Assembly: GCA_028829895.1 (NCBI GenBank)
Contig: CM054182.1
Coordinates: forward strand, 56,218,879-56,282,878
Direction: 5' to 3'
DNA from: Sinotaia quadrata
Taxonomy: Eukaryota > Mollusca > Gastropoda > Architaenioglossa > Viviparidae
Length of the DNA: 64,000 nucleotides
The translations under genes and the position numbers were made by a program. Each line of letters opens with the position of its first letter. The stretch's first letter is position 1. Of the stretch, positions 13,880-27,225 are shown piece after piece. Under the pieces are notes generated by a model that was not told where the DNA came from, made no database searches, and saw only the letters and a list, made by a program, of their open reading frames with translations.

Positions 13880-15084
13880 TAAAGACAAAAAGCGCTATTC
13901 AATGGATATATTTTTCCAATGTTCAACTCTATGAGTTCTGCATTTAATATGCAAACATACATGCGCTGTATATGTTTACAAGTGCTTTAGAATATGCAAT
14001 CTGCAGGAGGAGAGTAAGATTAGGGAAACTCAACTACTGAACTAGGTATCAAGGTCATCGGGGTGGGGAAGAGACTGTTATTTATTTCCGATTTGTCAGT
14101 TCCTTCTAACTTTACTTTTGCTTGAGTTCTTTTGTTCTGCATGACGGCCTGTATGTAATTTGGTGTGCGTGCGTGCGTGCAACATGTGTGTGATCGATAT
14201 TGTAAACATTTGTGAATGTATATGTGAATATCCGAACTTTTGAGCTCCCGTGTCATTGCAGCCTGTGCGTGTGCTCATGTCTGTGCATGCTTATATGTAC
14301 TCTCGTGTGAATATGAGTGATTGTCATTGATACTGAGTGCGTCTGTTGATGTGTACTCTCGTGTGAATATGAGTGATTGTCATTGATACTGAGTACGTCT
14401 CTTCATGTGAGGATGAGAAAGGTCAGTATTGTCAGATTCCCTTGTGAAACACCCTGGCAGATTGATGGCAGTAAACTGAGTAAAGGTTTACTAATCGTAG
14501 CCACATGCATCCCGAACTTGGCGATAACAAGGTTTGGGGCGCTTTTATTACTGCAACACATGTGTTGCTACCTGATGTTTGACCCGTCGCGTGACATGCT
14601 GGTTTATGATCAGAGCTGTCACGTCTTTCCCTGTGGTGCCACGCCAGCAGTCTCCTCTGGCAGTCCTAATTGGGTTGCATGCTAAATTGAGTTTTCGCAA
14701 CCGAATTGTGTGTGCTAGGAGGTGAGATTCATAATAGTATTGTATAATTCGCACTTCACTGGGTTTTAGTGTGCTATCGTATAACTTTTAGTGTGTACTT
14801 TTTCTGAAAGATTTATCGAACGAGGCAGCTTCAGGTGTCTTGCATACATGAACAGTTTTTGCAGAATGTTTTCTGTACGTATGGAAAGGTTCACAAAATA
14901 TTTCGTCTTCCAACTTCTTCATTTCATGAACTTTTCTCATTTACTTTAAAAAAAACAAAACTTTGAATAAACTTTTCAACAATCATTTATTATATTGTGT
15001 TTATTGTTTTGGAGTAATTGAGGTGTTTTTTGTTTGTTTGTTTACCTGAGTTTGTTTTCGTCTGCTGTTGTTTTGTCGAGGACA

Positions 15085-15364
15085 GTGTTGTTTGCTTGTT
15101 TTCTGGATTTAATAGGACACAAATTACACCTTAATCCGATGAACCTATCTCAGTCTGTTGAAATGGAATGTAAAAGTGTTGTTTGCTTGTTTTCTGGATT
15201 TAATAAGGACACAAATTACACCGTAATCCGATGAACCTATCTCAGTCTGTTGAAGTGGAATGTAAAAGTGTTGTTTGCTTGTTTTCTGGATTTAATAGGA
15301 CACAAATTACACCTTAATCCGATGAACCTATCTCGGTCTGTTGAAATGGAATGTAAAAGTGTTG
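15085..15364. repeat. Minisatellite, unit 91-92 bp, 3 copies
   Basis: GTGTTGTTTGCTTGTTTTCT starts at 15085, 15176 and 15268. The units differ at only a few bases. Confidence 0.94.
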
Positions 15365-15589
15365 CCGTATGTTTCTCTAAGTGCCTGCTGTCTGGAACAT
15401 CCTTGTAAACAGAGGAAAACGCTCTTACTGTCGGGAAATTGCCTTTTGTTGGAACTCGAGTGTGACGCTAGTTAGTATCCCAACATCTGATGGAGACAAT
15501 CAATTTCTTAGGAAACTGATGCTAAAAACGGCCCATTGGAGGCAGGGTCATGGAGGTATTCTACAATAAACAATAGGGATATGATTAAT

Positions 15590-16175
15590 GAAGCTGATAA
15601 TGCATTATTCAGCAACTTGAGACACAGAGAGGGAATTCTTCTGGCAAAAACAGCAACTGATAACACTAACTGTTATGGCAAATATCAGCAAATCAATGAC
15701 AGTGACAGGGATTTATTCTGGCAACATCAGTAAGTGATGACACTGTCAGGGAATTGTTCTGGCAATATCAACAAATACATAACAGTTACAGGAAATTAAT
15801 TCTGGTAAAATCAGCAATTGTCAGCACCGTCAGGGGATTATTCTGACAAAATCGGAACAAATGACACTGATAGAGAATTTATCTACTACACACTGAGAAG
15901 TTATTCTGGTACAATTATTAACTAATGTCGCTGACAGGGATTTGTTTATTCTGGGCACAATTATTAACTAATATAACTGGCATGGAGCTGTTTAATTTAG
16001 GTACACCTATTAACTAATGACACTTGATAAATAGTTGTTTATTCTGGGTACAGCTATTAACTAATGACACTGATAAGTAGTTGTTTATTCTGGGCACAGC
16101 TATTAACTAACGACACTGATAGGGAGTTGTTTATTCTGGGTACAGCTATTTAACTAATGATCCTGACAGGGCAGG
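15590..16175. repeat. Decayed tandem array (units about 45-60 bp)
   Basis: The words TTCTGG, AACTAATGACACTGA and AGGGA recur with drift. The right half (15930-16150) is cleaner, with TTGTTTATTCTGGG and ACAGCTATTAACTAA. Confidence 0.7.
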
Positions 16176-16254
16176 TATCTTCAAAATCAACAAACGGTGT
16201 ATATTGTTCGGAAGCAAATCCGATAAGGACGAAACTACCAAAGTGTTAAGAATC

Positions 16255-16364
16255 CATAATGTAATATCGGCAAAACGAAACAGTGGTAAACATAATGTAA
16301 TATCGGCAAAACGAAACAGTGGTAAACATAATGTAATATCGGCAAAACCAAACAGTGGTAAATA
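16255..16364. repeat. 36-bp minisatellite, 3 copies
   Basis: CATAATGTAATATCGGCAAA plus ACGAAACAGTGGTAAA, three times. The period is a multiple of three, so a repeated peptide frame appears; it is not evidence of a gene. Confidence 0.92.
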
Positions 16365-17129
16365 TAGCCAAGAAGTGTTAAACGTTTGAGTAAGTGTCCA
16401 TCACATTCGTCGTTATCACGGATTTAAACATCTGCTAATGACGAACAAAAGTGTGGTAGACAGACGAAGTCATTTTCAGCACAAGAGTATGCAATGGTAT
16501 GCAGCTAGAATTCCAGTAAACCATACCTAGACTCGCGAAGGATTTTGAGAAAGTGGGTCAACGGCATGAGAATTCAGGATTAGGGATTAAGGATTTTCAG
16601 AGTGCTCGGAATTCGTTAGTGATTGTAGAAAATAATTTTTGAAAGGATGTATTTAAAAACTGATTGGGTCTCTTGTATCTTTCACAGGTCAGATTTCAAA
16701 AGCATCAAGACTTGTAAAGAACAACTAAGGATCTTCTCCAAGGGGAATTTATTAGGAATTATTTGTTTCACTTTAGTCTGGCCAACGCAGTACTAATGTC
16801 CGTTAATTTTGAAGCTAAAGTGTCTAATTGCACCCAGGACATTAAACTCTCTATATAATATTGAACATTCAGTGAATGCGTTTCTGAGCATAACAAGCTG
16901 TTTTGGACTGACTACCGCCTAGTTGCAGTAGAAAACCTGTTTTATGCCCTCTGTTGGTTGCTTTGGTCGCATAGAAACTATTACTAAATGTAATGCCAGC
17001 GTCCTGGGTCGTTAAAAACCAATAACTGTCAGCAAACTGGTTAGTCTTACCTCAAAACAGCTCAGTATTTTTCTTTTGAATAACTAATAATTGGACGTAT
17101 ACAACATCTATGTATGGCGTATTGACGGT

Positions 17130-17330
17130 TAATTTGTCGCCAGCGAGGACATGTACTGAGCATAGATCAGCCTGTTTTGGACCCATATAACATATGTACT
17201 GGACATATATCGGTCCATTTGGACCCATAGAACATTAGTATTAGGTACTTTGGCCTGTTTGGACATTGTATTGGACATACATCGGCCTGTTTGGTGGCGT
17301 GGAATACTGTCGCCTAATTGGTGTCACAGG
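17130..17330. repeat. Degenerate tandem repeat, unit about 40-50 bp
   Basis: GGACATA, ATCGGCCTGTTTGG and ACCCATA with AACAT recur four to five times with many changes. Confidence 0.55.
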
Positions 17331-17561
17331 GCATTGCAAAATATAATTTATTTAAGAAAGAAAAATTATCGATTAGTTAACGCTAGAATTGCGATGTTAT
17401 TTTTACTCTGTTTTATTCTTTACATTTTATCAGGGAAAAAGTAATCACCGCGATGATTCAAAGTATTTTATTTATTTGTTTTTTTCTCCCCCACCCCTAT
17501 CGACAGTTTACTCATTTCATTCCACCATACCTCATTCCAGTTTGCCTCCATTGAACGGTAA

Positions 17562-17562
<1 letters not shown>

Positions 17563-17595
<33 letters not shown>
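17563..17595. repeat. (AGT)n microsatellite, about 11 units
   Basis: Clean AGT run, followed by scattered AGT/GTAGT words to about 17720. Confidence 0.92.
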
Positions 17596-17596
<1 letters not shown>

Positions 17597-17984
17597 TATG
17601 TATTGATAATCATAGTTGTAGATATAGCAGATATAGTGTTAGTAGTTGTAGTAGTTGTAGCAGTAATAGTTAAGTTTTGTAGCTATAGATTTCATAGTTG
17701 TAGAGGCAGTCACTATTAATAGTTATAGTAGTCAACAGAACTAAGCACTAAAGGTGCCTCTCAGTCTCACGCAGAGAAAAGCTCTAGATACACTAACCGC
17801 GATCTGAAGCGATAATCTTGTGTAAAATCCCGTGAGTGAGTTTAACAATTGGCGTGCGACAGTGACTGGGAGTGTACAGCTTGATATAGCTACACACGTA
17901 ATGTGGAGAAATAAAAGTCTGAGTATTCAGTGTACGAGTACACAAACAAACTATTATCGACTATCACCTACGCGTGCTTGTTGT

Positions 17985-18165
17985 ATGTGTGTGTGTGTGT
18001 GTGTGTGATTATGCGTGTTGTGATTGTATGAGTGTGCACATGTATATTTGTGATTGTATGTGTGTGCATATGTGTGTTTGTGATTGTATGTGTGTGCATA
18101 TGTGTGTGTATTTATGATTGCGTATGATTAGCTATATATTATTCAGTTAAACATATAGTTATGTT

Positions 18166-18213
<48 letters not shown>
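17985..18213. repeat. GT-rich tract with two clean (GT)n runs
   Basis: Clean runs at about 17989-18007 and 18172-18213. Between them GTGATTGTATGTGTGTGCAT recurs. Confidence 0.88.
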
Positions 18214-18214
<1 letters not shown>

Positions 18215-18272
18215 AATCCTGTGTGTTGGTAGATCCCAAATTGACTTTACTAAAGTCAAGGCCACTGAGATG

Positions 18273-18425
18273 CGTCTGCATACTCTATTATGAACATTCC
18301 TTAATATTGACTTCATTGACTACGTCTGCATACTCTATTAAGAACATTCCTTAATATTGACTTCATTGACTACGTCTGCATACTCTATTATGAACATTCC
18401 TTAATATTGACTTCATTGACTACGT
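18273..18425. repeat. 50-bp minisatellite, 3 copies
   Basis: CGTCTGCATACTCTATTA starts at 18273, 18323 and 18373, followed by GAACATTCCTTAATATTGAC. The first two unit starts differ slightly upstream. Confidence 0.94.
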
Positions 18426-21400
18426 CTTGCATGTTTAAATTTAACCTATCCAATCTGGAAGATTGACGTTCAAACGACGAACAATGCAAGTAAAAGGTAG
18501 GGGTTGAGGTTGAAGAGTGGGTGGGTTAAAATATTGTGCCTTTCTCTCTGGACGACCAGTATATGTGTGTGTGTAGATGATTTGCATCATATCTAGAACC
18601 TGTGAAAGTTTCGTTTAACTTTTTCTTATTTCGAGGATCAGGTAATCCAGCCTCTAGTCTACAGCAATTTTCAGAATTTCCTAGTCCATCAGTGACCTTT
18701 TAATTGGTTTGCTAAAAATAGTTTAGTTCAGTTAGATTTTGTGAGCTAATCAACATCTTATATTAGGTCTTGTATCTTTAACTGCCAGCATGATGTCATC
18801 AAACCCACCCCACTTCGCAAGTAACTGTTCCAGTACCATCCAGTGAATGGTTGCTTAATGTATACTTATAAATGACCTACATTGCTAGAGCTTTAAGCTT
18901 TAAGGTCGAAGAAAGAGTAGCAATTACTCTCCCTAAATTTTGACAGAGCAAAGGAAGTCTTTCCTTTTATTGCCGACTTTCTTGTGCAAAATGTACAATA
19001 AAAACAAAGGAATGAAAGATAACATTTTCTTCTTCCGCATTTTATGTGAAATTGTAAAATAAAAACTGAAGTGAAAAAAAAAAAAGAAAGAATAAAATGT
19101 GTTTTAAATCCACAAAAGCAATGATCACGAACGCTAAGGGAACGAACTCAACTCCCTGGTGAGTGATGCAATTCAAATGTAGCATCTTTGTCCCAGAAAT
19201 AACTTCTTTGTTTGAAGCTACGGATTTAGGTAGGCTGTTTACTTTTTACTATCACCTGATTGTCTTTAAAAGTCTGCATCGTGTATTGTGAATATAAAGT
19301 GTGGCGCTTGTAACAGCCAAGAGTCAGAAGAGGAGAAGAAGACGGGGAAAAAATGCAAATAACCCAAGCAGACTGTCGTATATCTACGTTTTACGCGAAA
19401 TGATAAACACGTCCTTCACTGGGGGTCATAAATCTCGCGCGTCCTCCCTGGACGCTTTGATCTGCCTGGAGATTTAATGTTCTGGTCTTGTGAACATAAC
19501 GTGTGGCCACGGACAGTATTTGCCTGCAATTGGTGCTGCTGTGAAATTCGTGCCTGCCCACAATTCCCTGACCATTAACAGAAGCAGTCCATGTAGGTTG
19601 TTACTCAGTCTACACTCTACACTGTAGGTTGTTACTCAGTCTACACTCTACACTGTAGGTTGTTACACAGTCTACTCCATAATACATCCGCTAAGATATT
19701 GCTTCTGTCCATTAACTTGCTATTTTGAAAATACTGTTACTTCTCTATTAATAGTTGCTATAATTTGCTGCGGTTATTGATATATGCCCAGCATTCACTA
19801 TAATTTAATGATGCGATGATGAAATGATATTATGATTACTACAATTAGTTCATCGTCTACGATTCATTCTGCTGCTACTACTACTATTAGGTAACCTTCT
19901 ATACATCCTATTTTACTAGTGGTATTATTAAGCTTACTATTACTACTCATGATACTTGATACTTGCTACAGTTAGATGTTTCTCTGAACAAAATTTTACA
20001 CTCAATCGGTATATAATATTTGCTAATATATAGTTTAAGCAATTGTAAACAAAATTTCAGATCTTACTGTAATGTTTGCTTCAAAGAGGTTTTCATAGAA
20101 CTCATCTATTAACAGTTGCAGTTTGCTTTCGTTGTAAACATTCTCCTTTTTGCACAGTGACAATAATATTTGCTATATTTTTGTTGTTGTAATCACTGTT
20201 TTTTGCCCATAGCACCTTAAGGAATTTATAGCGTTTGCTGTTGTCGTCGACATATCTCTCCCACACACTCCAATTAGTTTTCTCTACAGGTTGTTGCAAG
20301 TGTAAACAACTTCTGCCCACAAACTCAGCCTACACCTTTCTATACGTTCGCTACGCGTGATCTTGGTTGAAAAGAACTTCGGTTTAAAAGACCGTAAATT
20401 GTTAGCTACAACTCGATTTGGGCGTGCACAACACTGACTCTCAACTAAACCGTGCACAGCTCGCCGGGCAACGCGTATTGACGATACTTGTTGCCATACA
20501 AAATCTCCAAAATGAATTACTATTTATAGGAGCCCTGCTATGAAGGGTGTCTTCAACGTTTGATTTTCTTTGTTATTTCTCGTCTATAAACTACAGTATT
20601 AGCCTAAGTGTAATTAAATTCTTAGGAGCTAGTGGAGGATTAAGTTTAAAAGTGGTGTTTTATTTTCTGTAGTCTAAGATGTCATCTGAACTTCAAGTAC
20701 TCCCAATCCCAATGATTGTACAGGCGTGTAGAGTCGAGGCAATATCAGAGAACCGCCTCATAATGTTTCTTCTGACTTTGAAATGAAGCGTGCATAAATT
20801 AATCCTCAAGTATCAAGTTGTTCTCATGTGTGTATGCGTGCGTTTGTGTATGCAGGTATCTGTGTGTATATATGTGCCTGATGCTAGAGTATTACGAGCA
20901 ATTTTCAATTTCCGAGTCACTCGTTTTCCTTTTCAAGTTTAACTCGATTTACTCTACCTCCTGACACACACACCCCAACTAGTTTGTAAATCATGGCATT
21001 TCCGTAACCTATTGAAGAGTTCTTGAGCACAGGTAACTCAAAACTTATGGAATTAATTTTTGATTCCCCCCCCCCCTTCCACCCTGCTCGGTATCTTGTC
21101 TGCGTGTGTGACTGTTGCGGGATCTTCTTAGAATATTTTTATTTTTTTATTTTCAGTTCGTGCGAAGTCTGACACTCCTCTCATCTACAGTACTGTTCAA
21201 TAGTATCCTTGCATTGTAGCTAGCTTTCTTGTGTCAGTAATGTGTCATTATTATTAGCATTTTTATTTAATTTTGGGCAAGCAATTCTATTTCCAACGGA
21301 AAGCAATACCGTTTCATTAATGGCACTCATAAAGAAAACTGTGTATGCTTTGTATCTGTTTTATTTTTTTTCTCACCGATAAGCAGATATATATAATTAT

Positions 21401-21945
21401 ACGTGGTATATTAAATTCTTTTCAAATGATTACAGTTGTTGAGTTAGCGAGCCCAGTAAAGTACTGTGAACAACTGTAAGCAACATATGAACAGGTTCTT
21501 TAATTAGTTTTAAATCGTATATTTGCTATGATAGGTGACGGGCGTGGGGGGGGAGTGGGGGGAATAACATGGCACATGAACTAGTTTCGTCATGCTGAGA
21601 ACTGTAAAACGTATGTTTGGATGGCTATAGTATAGTCTGTGTTACGATGTCAAGGAACAAGTTCATTAACTCTTTTATACTTTCGATTTGCTGAGTGCTG
21701 TAAAATACGTTTTTGAAAGGTTATAAGTTCGAATGGATGGTTGGATATATTCTGGGTCTAACCGATATTTGACCCCGGTTCGAGATGGGTGAACGACTAC
21801 CCTAGATGTACGCTCTCACGTGTCTTCAGAAAAAGTATTGATTGCAGATTTTGGTTATACAATTTTTCAATTGTCTTTATTTTCGTATTTTAAAAATACG
21901 GTCTGCCATCATCATCCATCCCTTACCCCCATCACACACATAAGC

Positions 21946-21948
<3 letters not shown>
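18426..21948. other. No gene seen apart from the 31-bp array
   Basis: A less AT-rich patch at about 19300-19580 and another at 20330-20500 stand out in composition but hold no convincing exon. Either could be regulatory; nothing in them identifies a function. Confidence 0.45.
19592..19680. repeat. 31-bp minisatellite, about 3 copies
   Basis: TGTAGGTTGTTACTCAGTCT followed by ACACTCTACAC repeats; the third copy is altered. Confidence 0.9.
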
Positions 21949-21984
<36 letters not shown>

Positions 21985-22020
21985 ACACACAAACGCACAC
22001 ATACGCACACGTGCACATGC
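21949..22020. repeat. (CA)n microsatellite with flanking CA-rich sequence
   Basis: Clean CA for about 30 bases, then ACACAAACGCACACATACGC-type variants. Confidence 0.9.
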
Positions 22021-22379
22021 ACATATTTCCCACTTTAGCTTTCAGCATACTTGAAATTAGTTTTGTTTTTCTCGACAGTACATTTTATTAACCCATTCAC
22101 CCTCTGATAACGTTAAAAATACTTGCTGGATATTCTTCAAGTCGAATAGCATACGCAATGCCAGACTTGCCATATTTTTCATGTCAGAATGACATTTCAA
22201 TCTCGTCTTAGCCGCTTTTGAACGGATTCAGCATTGCGCCCACTTGAAGATACCAAATTCAATATGGCTGAGGACGTGTGAAGTCTAAAGAAGTGAAGAG
22301 AATCATTTCAAAGGCAGAGTTTCATCAGAAACATGGAACAAGCAGATTGACTTAGAGGCAGTAAATTCAAGCAATCATG

Positions 22380-22990
22380 AGGTCTAGAGGGCTAATCAGG
22401 CAATCCACCTAGGCATGAATATCAAGGGCTAGTCTGGTAAATGCATTAGTCACGACTCATAAGGCCTAGTCTAGTCAATGCTTTAGGCATGAACATTGAG
22501 GGCTATTCTAGTAAATGCACTGGGCACGACTCATAAAGCCTAGTCTAGTCAATGCTTTAGGCATGAACATTGAGGGCTATTCTAGTAAATGCACTGGGCA
22601 CGACTCATAAAGCCTAGTCTAGTCAATGCTTTAGGCATGAACATTGAGGGCTATTCTAGTAAATGCACTGGGCACGACTCATAAAGCCTAGTCTAGTCAA
22701 TGCTGTAGGCATGAACATTGAGGGCTATTCTAGTAAATGCACTGGGCACTACTCATAAGGCCTAGTCTAGTCAATGCTTTAGGCATGAACATTGAGGGCT
22801 ATTCTAGTAAATGCACTGGGCACGACTCATAAGGTCTAGTCCAGTAAATACTCTAGGCAAGAATATTGAAGGCTAGTCAGCTAAAACTCTAGGCATGAAT
22901 AATGAGGTGCTAATCTGGATAATGCGCTAGGCGTAAATAACGAGGGCTAGTATGGTAAATGTACTAGGCATGAATAACGACCAAAGAGAG
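22380..22990. repeat. 74-bp minisatellite, about 5 clean copies with decayed flanks
   Basis: GCCTAGTCTAGTCAATGCTT, AGGCATGAACATTGAGGGCT and ATTCTAGTAAATGCACTGGG follow one another with a 74-base period from about 22450 to 22830. Diverged units extend to both sides. Confidence 0.95.
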
Positions 22991-23684
22991 TTAGTCAAGT
23001 CAACATACTCTATCTGTCTTTTAGAAATACGACGGTTGATTACGTGAACAAGCTCTAGTGGAATATTAGTCAACTAAAAAGGCTAGTCACGTGAACATAC
23101 ACTGGGAAATAAGCGCATGCGTATTCCGTAATACTGAATGAAACACGGGCACTAAACATGACTTAGTTACAATGCTTGAATAACCTAACAATAACATGAG
23201 GAATAGTTAATCCCTTGTACGCTGAAAATATGGGGCCACAATAGGCCAGAATGCTGTGGATATATGAAGACTAGTCAAACTTCCTATATTGCTTGAATCC
23301 TGAGGAAATACTGTGTTTTAGTTAGATCCACATCACTAAAAATAATCGAGAATTTGGTCAGCCCCTCTCACGCTGCTTGAATCATGAAGAGGGTTAGTCC
23401 AGCACCTGCAGTAAGTGAGGATCATGAAGACGTGATGACTTGAGAAAATATAAGGATTTACACACTGTGTGAATCTCGGGGAAAATGACATCCGGCTACT
23501 GCCTGTTCACTGCGAGACTATGAAGAATACTAAACCTTTGAACACCTCAAGAATCTTGATTATGTACAAAGAGGGCGAGTCGTGAAGGAAACTAGGTAGA
23601 CACAAGTTCTACATGTGGCTTATAAAAGAAAAGAAGACATTTTAGAGATAATTCAGGCCCATGTCAAAATCTCCACTTGTGACA

Positions 23685-23895
23685 GATGAAGACATGTTAT
23701 ACACAATTCAGGCCCTTCTTGCAAATCTGGACTCATGTCGTGATTATTAATACAGGCCCCTTCGCGACCCCCCCCCCCCGCCCATAACTGTGACTCATAA
23801 AGACATGTAGGGATAATTCAGGCGCATGTCACGACCCCCCAGTGTGACTCATAAAGACATGTAGGGATAATTCAGGCCCATGTCACGACTCTCTT
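23685..23895. repeat. Degenerate tandem repeat, unit about 60 bp
   Basis: GTGACTCATAAAGACATGTA and GGGATAATTCAGG occur twice cleanly, with one or two decayed copies upstream. Includes a poly-C run near 23768. Confidence 0.8.
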
Positions 23896-24850
23896 GAGAT
23901 TGCACGGCAAGTTTATTAAAAGTATGTGTTAAACGTCCGTAGTTCGGTACAAGTAGCAGTGTCTGCTGTCTCAATCTTTTGTTGTTGTTTTATATTATCT
24001 CAGAAAGTATATACGTACCTGGAACTTTCTTTTTCTTGGTCTTATTAAATTATGTCGTTCTGAAACGCTGCGCACGCGTCAGTGAAATCCAGTCAGTGGC
24101 TACAAAATGAGGGCTTCAACCGGAAGTCCAACGAAGAAAATATTACCTGGAATATTACCTGGATGGCAATGTCGAGGAAGTGATGAGTGAACCCTTACAG
24201 CAGATTAGATACACAAATACTGCGTTCTTGCATGAAGTCGTTCACGCAAAAAACGAAGAGCAGCAATCGTGCTGGCGCCTCAAAATTACTTGCCCTTTAT
24301 TTCTTACAGTTGTATCATTAACATAACAGATCAAATAATATTAATGATAAAAGTGCGAAACATACACATTCTTATTATTAACATTAATTCTGTTTACTTG
24401 CTCTCTGGACGAAACGAATCGGTTGTAATGATTATTCGGAAGCACCGTTAACTTCGAATGGTAATTTTATTTCCACTCTACTCATAGTGTCATTCTGAGA
24501 GTGTTCTGAATCGTCTTCCTTTTCGTTCTTCGATAGCAGTAACAACCAGCTCTACAAGCCTAATTCCATGGTGCTGTAAACAAGAGCATGGTTTTCTCTA
24601 CAAATTCTTTGTCGTACCCCTCTGTCATTCAAGAACATAATCATACAAAGTTCTTTCTTGTTCTACATACACCCACCCCCCCAAAAAAAAAGAATATCGA
24701 AAAATGAAATCAGCTCTTTCTACTCATATGTCTGTCTCTCCCTGAAAATTAAGCTCAACACCAGCAAAAGAGGGTGAACGCGTGTTCAAGATTTTTCAAA
24801 GTGATAAAGGTTTCATGTAGTTGTGTGTATGTATGTGTGCGTGTAACGAG

Positions 24851-24853
<3 letters not shown>

Positions 24854-24926
<73 letters not shown>
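24854..24926. repeat. (GA)n microsatellite, about 36 units
   Basis: Uninterrupted GA. Confidence 0.97.
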
Positions 24927-25162
24927 AAAGCACCCACAGATGAAAAGAATAAACCTCTGATAAACAACATTCACCACGTGCAAATGAAATGCTAAAGGGA
25001 TGTTCAAGAAAACCGGAATTAATTTTATTTCACTGGGGCATTTGCGTCATTTACAACTGCAAAATAAAATTTTAAAAACATCAGGCAGCGAGACAACAGG
25101 AAGCGGCGTCTACGAAGTACTATCCTGTGTAGAGCCGACATATATATGAATACACTTACATG

Positions 25163-25201
<39 letters not shown>

Positions 25202-26558
25202 ATTATATTATAATGAACATTGTACTAAAATTTCAAAATCGTACATGAAGTCAATTTACATTTGCCTCTATACAACCTGTTTGATATGTTAAACAATGAC
25301 ACAGTAAACATCAGCATTTCAACGACGTATTAGAATATTCAATCTGGGATTTAAAGTCATTGAATGCATTAAGTATTTTATTTGTGTGATTTTTGTTTCT
25401 TTTGCGGAGGAAATTCATGTGTTATGGCGGAAGATTAAAGTATTTATTTCCTTGCATACGGTCTGTGTATTATTTCTTTCCTGCGATTAGAAACAAGCTC
25501 ACAGACGTACGCTGTTATCAAGCTTATCCTGCTTTTTCCAAAGTGCCAGCATATTCAGACGTTGTGACTGCTGGGATATCAGCCTTAATGTTGCCAACAC
25601 GATGTTTCAGTGTGCTTACTACTATAGCTAATGGCTTCTGCTTCTGCACTGGAATATTACAACTTAATCGTATCAACTTCAATACTGCGAAACACGGATT
25701 ACTTCCCCTCCCTCCCCATACACTGTACATACTAGCTGCTGGCGTTGTTTCTGTAGGTGTCCGTCAAACACTGCGGACGAACGCGATGCTGTTTCATTGC
25801 GCATACTTCTCTTACTAGCTGATGTGTTTGTTTTCATGGTTTCGTTCTAAAGTGCGCATAGTGTTGCGTTAACGTCATCAGCAACAGCTCACACAGAACT
25901 TCGTTCACATTTCCTAAGTGAAAGTAAACAAACAAGGTGTTACGTATTCTAGACATGCAAGTTGCGGCCGCAGCAATGGCAAGGCTAAAAAAGAACAACA
26001 CATCCTCAGCTATCTAGCAGTCTCTCTTGTGTGCTTGTGGGAATAAATCAAGTAAATGTTGCACGCTAGGAAAAAAAATGCGTGTAAGTAAATGTTCAGT
26101 TAAAAGAACTTAACACGACCGACATGCTTAGACCACGATCTCAAGATGGCCGCCATGTTTTCGTCCCCAAGCTGTTCACATCGATGCGGAATATGACCTT
26201 TGAACAGCATTATCTCTGGCGCTTTGACCTTGAGAATGAACACAGAACCCAAACCATTGACATAGAGAGTTGTTTTCTCAGGTGGGAAATGATTTCCCTC
26301 TTAGGGTTGGTCTTTGTGCTAGACATCCAACACACACATCTGTTGAGTGTTCCTTGCTGTAGAAAATGTGCTCACGAGCTTGAGTAGTAACGTAAGTGGT
26401 TGTGTGTGCAAGTGACGTCGACATTAGACACATGTGATCTGATTTTATTAGTAGCAATAGTCTTTACCGGAAATGTAAAAGTATTTCCGCATGACACATG
26501 CAGGTGAAATCGTTTATATTTCGGACACACATTTTACGTGAAACTCTAACATTTTACG
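24927..26558. other. No gene supported
   Basis: A frame of 141 codons at 25393-25818 begins at a TTG, has an overlapping open frame on the other strand and resembles nothing known. Near 26145 CAAGATGGCCGCCATGTTTT carries back-to-back YY1-like cores. Confidence 0.45.
25166..25204. repeat. (CA)n followed by (TA)n
   Basis: About 13 CA units, then a short AT run. Confidence 0.9.
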
Positions 26559-26745
26559 AAACAGACCATGTCTTATTTGTAGAATGGACATTAGCACTTA
26601 GGCAATTCAACAAACTCACATCACGTGTATTTAAAGATTGGCATTTGACCAAACAGACCATGTCTTATTTGTAGAATGGACATTAGCACTTAGGCAATTC
26701 AACAAACTCACATCACGTGTATTTAAAGATTGGCATTTGACCAAA
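26559..26745. repeat. 92-bp direct tandem duplication
   Basis: AAACAGACCATGTCTTATTT starts at 26559 and 26651. The two units appear identical, which points to a recent event. Confidence 0.95.
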
Positions 26746-26899
26746 CTATACACAAGATTTTGTCTGTATCAAGTTACCACACTTTACATAGATCATATTT
26801 AGTTGGTTAACATTGTTTATTTAGCACACTATTAAACATTGTCTATTTCCAAATTATATATGTACCTTACTTAGATGGCAAACATTGTTTATTTAGTAC

Positions 26900-27225
26900 A
26901 CTAGTGAAAATTGATATGATTGTAGATAAAGCATTCCCAACCATCATATCCCCCCACACACACTACTCACTAGTGAACATTGGTGTGATTGTAAATAAAA
27001 CATTCTCAACCACCATATCCCCACACACACACTAGTGAACATTGATATGATTGTAGATAAAGCATTCCCAACCATCATATCCTCCCACACACACTAGTAA
27101 ACATTGATATGATTGTCGACAAAGCATTCCCAACCATCATATCCCCCCACACACATTAGTGAACATTGGTGTGATTGTAAATAAAACATTCTCAACCATC
27201 ATATCCCCACACACACACTAGCCCA
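26900..27225. repeat. Minisatellite, unit about 60-70 bp, about 5 copies
   Basis: ACTAGTGAACATTGATATGA, TTGTAGATAAAGCATTCCCA and ACCATCATATCCCC recur. Copies alternate between two variant types (GATATGATTGTAGATAAAG and GGTGTGATTGTAAATAAAA), suggesting a higher-order unit. Confidence 0.92.

Noticed and set aside
14377..14685. 102-codon frame in a less AT-rich patch
   Set aside because: An overlapping open frame exists on the other strand, and there is no recognised domain and no clear splice sites.
21765..21800. B-box-like GGTTCGAGATGG
   Set aside because: There is no partner A-box at tRNA or SINE spacing.
25393..25818. 141-codon frame
   Set aside because: It starts at TTG, overlaps an open antisense frame, has no splice or family evidence and an unremarkable composition.
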